16,093 bases of DNA from RGIG7949 sp045628845. Lineage in GTDB: Bacteria > Bacillota > Clostridia > Oscillospirales > Oscillospiraceae. Under the pieces are notes generated by a model. The model searched no databases and was not told the origin of the DNA. It saw nothing but the letters and a program-made list of their open reading frames with translations. Location: NCBI GenBank assembly GCA_045628845.1, contig JAZQQE010000118.1:1-16093 (forward strand), in the 5' to 3' direction. The position numbers and the translations under genes are program-made. Positions 14,362 to 16,093 of this stretch are shown piece by piece (position 1 is the stretch's first letter; each line of letters starts with the position of its first letter).

Positions 14362-14455
14362 ATCCGTATTCCTCCGTATGGGGTCGTCTCGCGCAGGGCA
14401 CGTTTCGTAACATACACCGGACGCGCGCACTATTCCAGCGTTTCTTATGTGGAAC

Positions 14456-14959
14456 TCACCGAACGCCTCCGGTCACTTTCAGTCTTCCGGATTCCTCCAG
14501 TTCCTTTTCATAAGCCTCCGGGTTCCTGCGCGCGTAGTCCTGATGGTATTCCTCTGCCGGCCAGAAGCGCAGGTACGGCTCGAGCGCGACTGCGGCCTTC
14601 CTGCCGCTGCTCCGCTCTATCTCCCCTATCCTCCGCCCGGCAAGCTCCCTCTGCGCCTCATCGGTGTAATAGACCGCGCAGGTATAGGATCTGCCCCGGT
14701 CTATGAACTGCCCGCCCGCGTCAAAGGGGTCGATGCTTTTGAGAAAGACCTCAAGCAGCTCGGAAAAGGAGACCTTTGTTTCGTCAAATTCGACGCATAC
14801 CGTCTCACGGTGCATCGTCCGCTGCGCCTTCACGTCCGAATACGTCGGGTTTTCCTCCGTGCCGCCGCAGTACCCGCTTGTCGCGCGAAGGACGCCCTCT
14901 ATCATGTGATACGGCTTTTCCATGCACCAGAAGCAGCCGCCCGCGAAATATGCTTCCAT
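14456..14959 (-). CDS. msrA: Peptide-methionine (S)-S-oxide reductase MsrA
   Basis: 167 residues, cytoplasmic repair enzyme that reduces methionine-S-sulfoxide in proteins or free. The signature GCFWCME is at 8-14, catalytic C9 with C12 close by; E14, the DRGRSY block (88-92) and EEYHQDY (136-142) are family residues. Length is normal for MsrA alone; there is no fused MsrB. No C-terminal resolving cysteine pair is present, so C12 or thioredoxin must do the recycling. Cys, not selenocysteine, is encoded. Start: ATG at 14959 with AGGAG 8 bases upstream, preferred over an in-frame ATG at 14992 that lacks one. It lies 75 bases after the TipAS gene, with a possible own extended -10 in between. Confidence 0.95.
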   Translation of the reverse strand: MEAYFAGGCFWCMEKPYHMIEGVLRATSGYCGGTEENPTYSDVKAQRTMHRETVCVEFDETKVSFSELLEVFLKSIDPFDAGGQFIDRGRSYTCAVYYTDEAQRELAGRRIGEIERSSGRKAAVALEPYLRFWPAEEYHQDYARRNPEAYEKELEESGRLKVTGGVR

Positions 14960-14995
14960 CGGGATCACTCCTTTTTCGAAAGCTTTGAGCAATTC

Positions 14996-15004
14996 ATTTT
15001 ATCA
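14996..15004 (-). promoter_or_regulatory. Possible extended -10 promoter for msrA
   Basis: Minus strand TGA-TAAAAT (TG extension plus 5/6 hexamer), start near 14989 and a 30-base leader. A perfect TTGACA (15007-15012) lies only 5 bases from the extension, too close to be the matching -35. msrA may also be read from the TipAS promoter. Confidence 0.35.
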
Positions 15005-15034
15005 TGCCTGTCAAATCGGGCTTACCGTGCGGGT

Positions 15035-15415
15035 CTATCTGCAGTATTCCTCAATGGCTCTCGCGGCGAACTCCGCGGTGCCTTTACCTCCGGCGGCGTC
15101 GATATTATCCGTCATCTCTCCGCCGGCGGCGTATAACTGCCCCAGTCCCGCGAGGATGGTGTCGGTACAGGTATAGTAATTGGCGGAAATAAACTCCTGC
15201 AATTTCTTCACAAGCTTTTGAGCCTCCGCTCCTGCCGGGGACTTATCCGGCAGACTTCCGAATTCCTCAAAAATGTGCATCATATCCTCCGCAAGAGCTT
15301 CCCGACGTTCATCGGAATAGGCCGCCGTCCTTGCAGCGGATTCACGGTATGCGTCGGTATTTCCCCACATTTTTTGGGCCTCGGCCGCATATCTGTCTGT
15401 TTTTTCCGTTATCAA
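15035..15415 (-). CDS. Free-standing TipAS antibiotic-recognition domain protein (no MerR DNA-binding half)
   Basis: 126 residues matching the C-terminal drug-binding half of TipA/Mta-class MerR regulators: KMWGNTDAYRES near 15-26, an acidic helix DMMHIFEEF (44-52), then ISANYYTCTDTILAGLGQLY (76-95) and an end at AIEEYC. The family binds thiopeptides and other drugs; in Streptomyces TipAS a cysteine forms a covalent link. C83 is the candidate here, but I cannot align it for certain. No helix-turn-helix is encoded upstream. Start: TTG at 15415 with GGGAGG 9 bases upstream. The predicted transcript begins near 15432, so a longer version is not possible from this promoter. It is likely a drug-sequestering or immunity protein. 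A truncated tipA remnant is the alternative, but its own promoter, ribosome site and intact domain argue against decay. Confidence 0.85.
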   Translation of the reverse strand: MITEKTDRYAAEAQKMWGNTDAYRESAARTAAYSDERREALAEDMMHIFEEFGSLPDKSPAGAEAQKLVKKLQEFISANYYTCTDTILAGLGQLYAAGGEMTDNIDAAGGKGTAEFAARAIEEYCR

Positions 15416-15438
15416 AGTCTCATCCCTCCCGATATCAC

Positions 15439-15469
15439 ATTGTAAACCATGACGCAGCGTCAGAGTCAA
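15439..15469 (-). promoter_or_regulatory. MerR-type promoter (19-bp spacer with central dyad) driving the TipAS gene
   Basis: Minus strand: TTGACT (15464-15469), spacer of 19 bp, TACAAT (15439-15444). The spacer contains TGACGCAGCGTCA (plus strand, 15450-15462), a perfect dyad with 6-bp arms. Near-consensus hexamers held 2 bp too far apart around a dyad are the mark of MerR-family operators, where the bound regulator untwists the DNA. Start near 15432. Confidence 0.8.
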
Positions 15470-15471
15470 GC

Positions 15472-15513
15472 ACAAAATCAAACCTCCCTGCATCTTTTCG
15501 GATGCAGGGAGGT
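15472..15513 (-). terminator. Hairpin terminator upstream of the TipAS promoter
   Basis: A perfect 13-bp stem, ACCTCCCTGCATC and its complement, loop of 6, followed on the minus strand by TTTGATTTT. It ends the upstream transcript (presumably from the leucine-rich-repeat gene, 175 bases away) 2 bases before the TipAS -35, so it insulates that promoter. I see no gene in the stretch 15514-15688. Confidence 0.85.
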
Positions 15514-15688
15514 CTTCCGTATCATCTATTGATTTTTATCCGTCAGTCAAGCCGTGGCCTTTGGCCTGCGGATCACTGCATATCCTTTATCGCGGCCTGT
15601 TGGGCTATGTACTATCTGCACCAATCGGCTATTCAAAATAAGGTATTTTCAGTATAACGATTCATCGGGAGCATTTTGGTTGGCGGCT

Positions 15689-16093
15689 TCAGTTCATGTG
15701 GATTTCCATGCTGTCCAGAGCGGTGTTGCCGTCCCCGATCGTTATCTTCTCCCAATTTGCCGCAGTGCCGTTATAGTAAATATTATCAACTGATATCCCC
15801 TCATAAAATACATATTCATCTATCTTTTCCAGACCGGCCGGCAGCGTAAGCGATGTTATTTCAGCGGGCAGACTCATGGTTCCGATTTCCTTGACGCTCT
15901 CCGGCAGCATCACAGTATAAGATCCGTCAAGACGTCCGTAGAACAGATACGTACCGATCCGCTCCACACCCTGCGGGATTACAAGTTCATTGGCTTCGAT
16001 TCCGTCCGGCCAAGCGAGCAGCAATGTGCCGTCCTTGCTCAAAAGCAGACCATTTTCGGATTTATAGCTTGGATTTGCCTCATCAACGATGAT
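15689..16093 (-). CDS. BspA-type leucine-rich-repeat protein, C-terminal part (5' end beyond window)
   Basis: The last 134 residues of a protein whose start lies past the right edge; the frame is open through base 16093. The pattern VDEANPSYKSENGLL-LSKDGTLLLAWP then ELVIPQGVERIG..LFY, VMLPESVKEIG, LTLPAGLEKIDEYVFY and IYYNGTAANWEKI is typical of BspA/LRR_5 repeats, in which each repeat has IP or LP, then V or L, then I. Such proteins are usually secreted or surface-bound and thought to bind host or matrix; the signal and any anchor would be in the missing part. The chain stops soon after the WEKI stretch with no cell-wall motif. Codon use is more AT-rich (about 47% GC) than in the middle of the window. 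Confidence 0.85.
   Translation of the reverse strand: MIVDEANPSYKSENGLLLSKDGTLLLAWPDGIEANELVIPQGVERIGTYLFYGRLDGSYTVMLPESVKEIGTMSLPAEITSLTLPAGLEKIDEYVFYEGISVDNIYYNGTAANWEKITIGDGNTALDSMEIHMN

Noticed and set aside
15007..15012. Perfect TTGACA upstream of msrA
   Set aside because: No -10 lies 16-18 bp downstream; the only -10-like hexamer is far too close, so I count it as chance.
15416..15493. Longer TipAS protein beginning with a Met inside the upstream hairpin
   Set aside because: It would read through the terminator and the MerR-type promoter; the predicted transcript begins after it.
15514..15688. Possible small ORFs between the leucine-rich-repeat gene and the terminator, including a 15-codon one through the hairpin
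   Set aside because: None has a ribosome site or recognisable content, and the hairpin is a better explanation.

Overview
The window looks like chromosomal DNA of a fairly GC-rich (roughly 60% by eye) anaerobic Bacillota, probably a Clostridia-class gut or rumen bacterium. This rests on strong AGGAGG-type ribosome binding sites, consensus sigma-70-like promoters, U-tailed hairpin terminators, and the gene families present (TipAS domain, HD-GYP membrane sensor, MtaA-like methyltransferase, BspA-type leucine-rich repeats). The genus cannot be told from the sequence. I found no rRNA, tRNA, CRISPR array or insertion sequence. Both ends have lower GC (about 42% in the first 300 bases, about 47% in the last 500), and at the left end the composition changes abruptly inside a gene.

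Layout, left to right; all genes are on the minus strand except one. (a) 1-1591: an M3-family oligoendopeptidase cut by the window edge. (b) 1771-5823: a probable three-gene transcript, MBOAT O-acyltransferase, SGNH-like partner and M32 carboxypeptidase, with a consensus promoter and a hairpin terminator. (c) 5820-6308: a GNAT acetyltransferase with its own promoter. (d) 6370-8654: a six-helix membrane HD-GYP protein with two C-terminal PAS-like modules, and its terminator. (e) 8855-9085: the only plus-strand gene, encoding a 76-residue protein, divergent from (d). It converges on (f) across a bidirectional terminator. (f) 9137-13077: a two-gene operon encoding a 1050-residue acyl-AMP ligase / acyl carrier protein / alpha-oxoamine synthase fusion, followed with a 4-base overlap by a short-chain reductase. 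(g) 13333-14361: an MtaA/UroD-fold protein with a Zn-thiol motif. (h) 14456-14959: msrA. (i) 15035-15415: a free-standing TipAS drug-recognition domain without its usual MerR DNA-binding half, behind a 19-bp-spacer MerR-type promoter. (j) 15689-16093: the C-terminal end of a leucine-rich-repeat protein.

The most interesting content is (f). The fusion has all the parts needed to activate a fatty acid, hold it on its own carrier domain and condense it with an amino acid, with loss of CO2, to a 2-amino-3-ketone. The coupled reductase could then give a 2-amino-3-alcohol, that is, a sphingoid-base-like or amino-alcohol lipid. Second is (i): a drug-binding protein under what looks like MerR-family control in trans. 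Product identities are inferred from motifs; no database search was possible.
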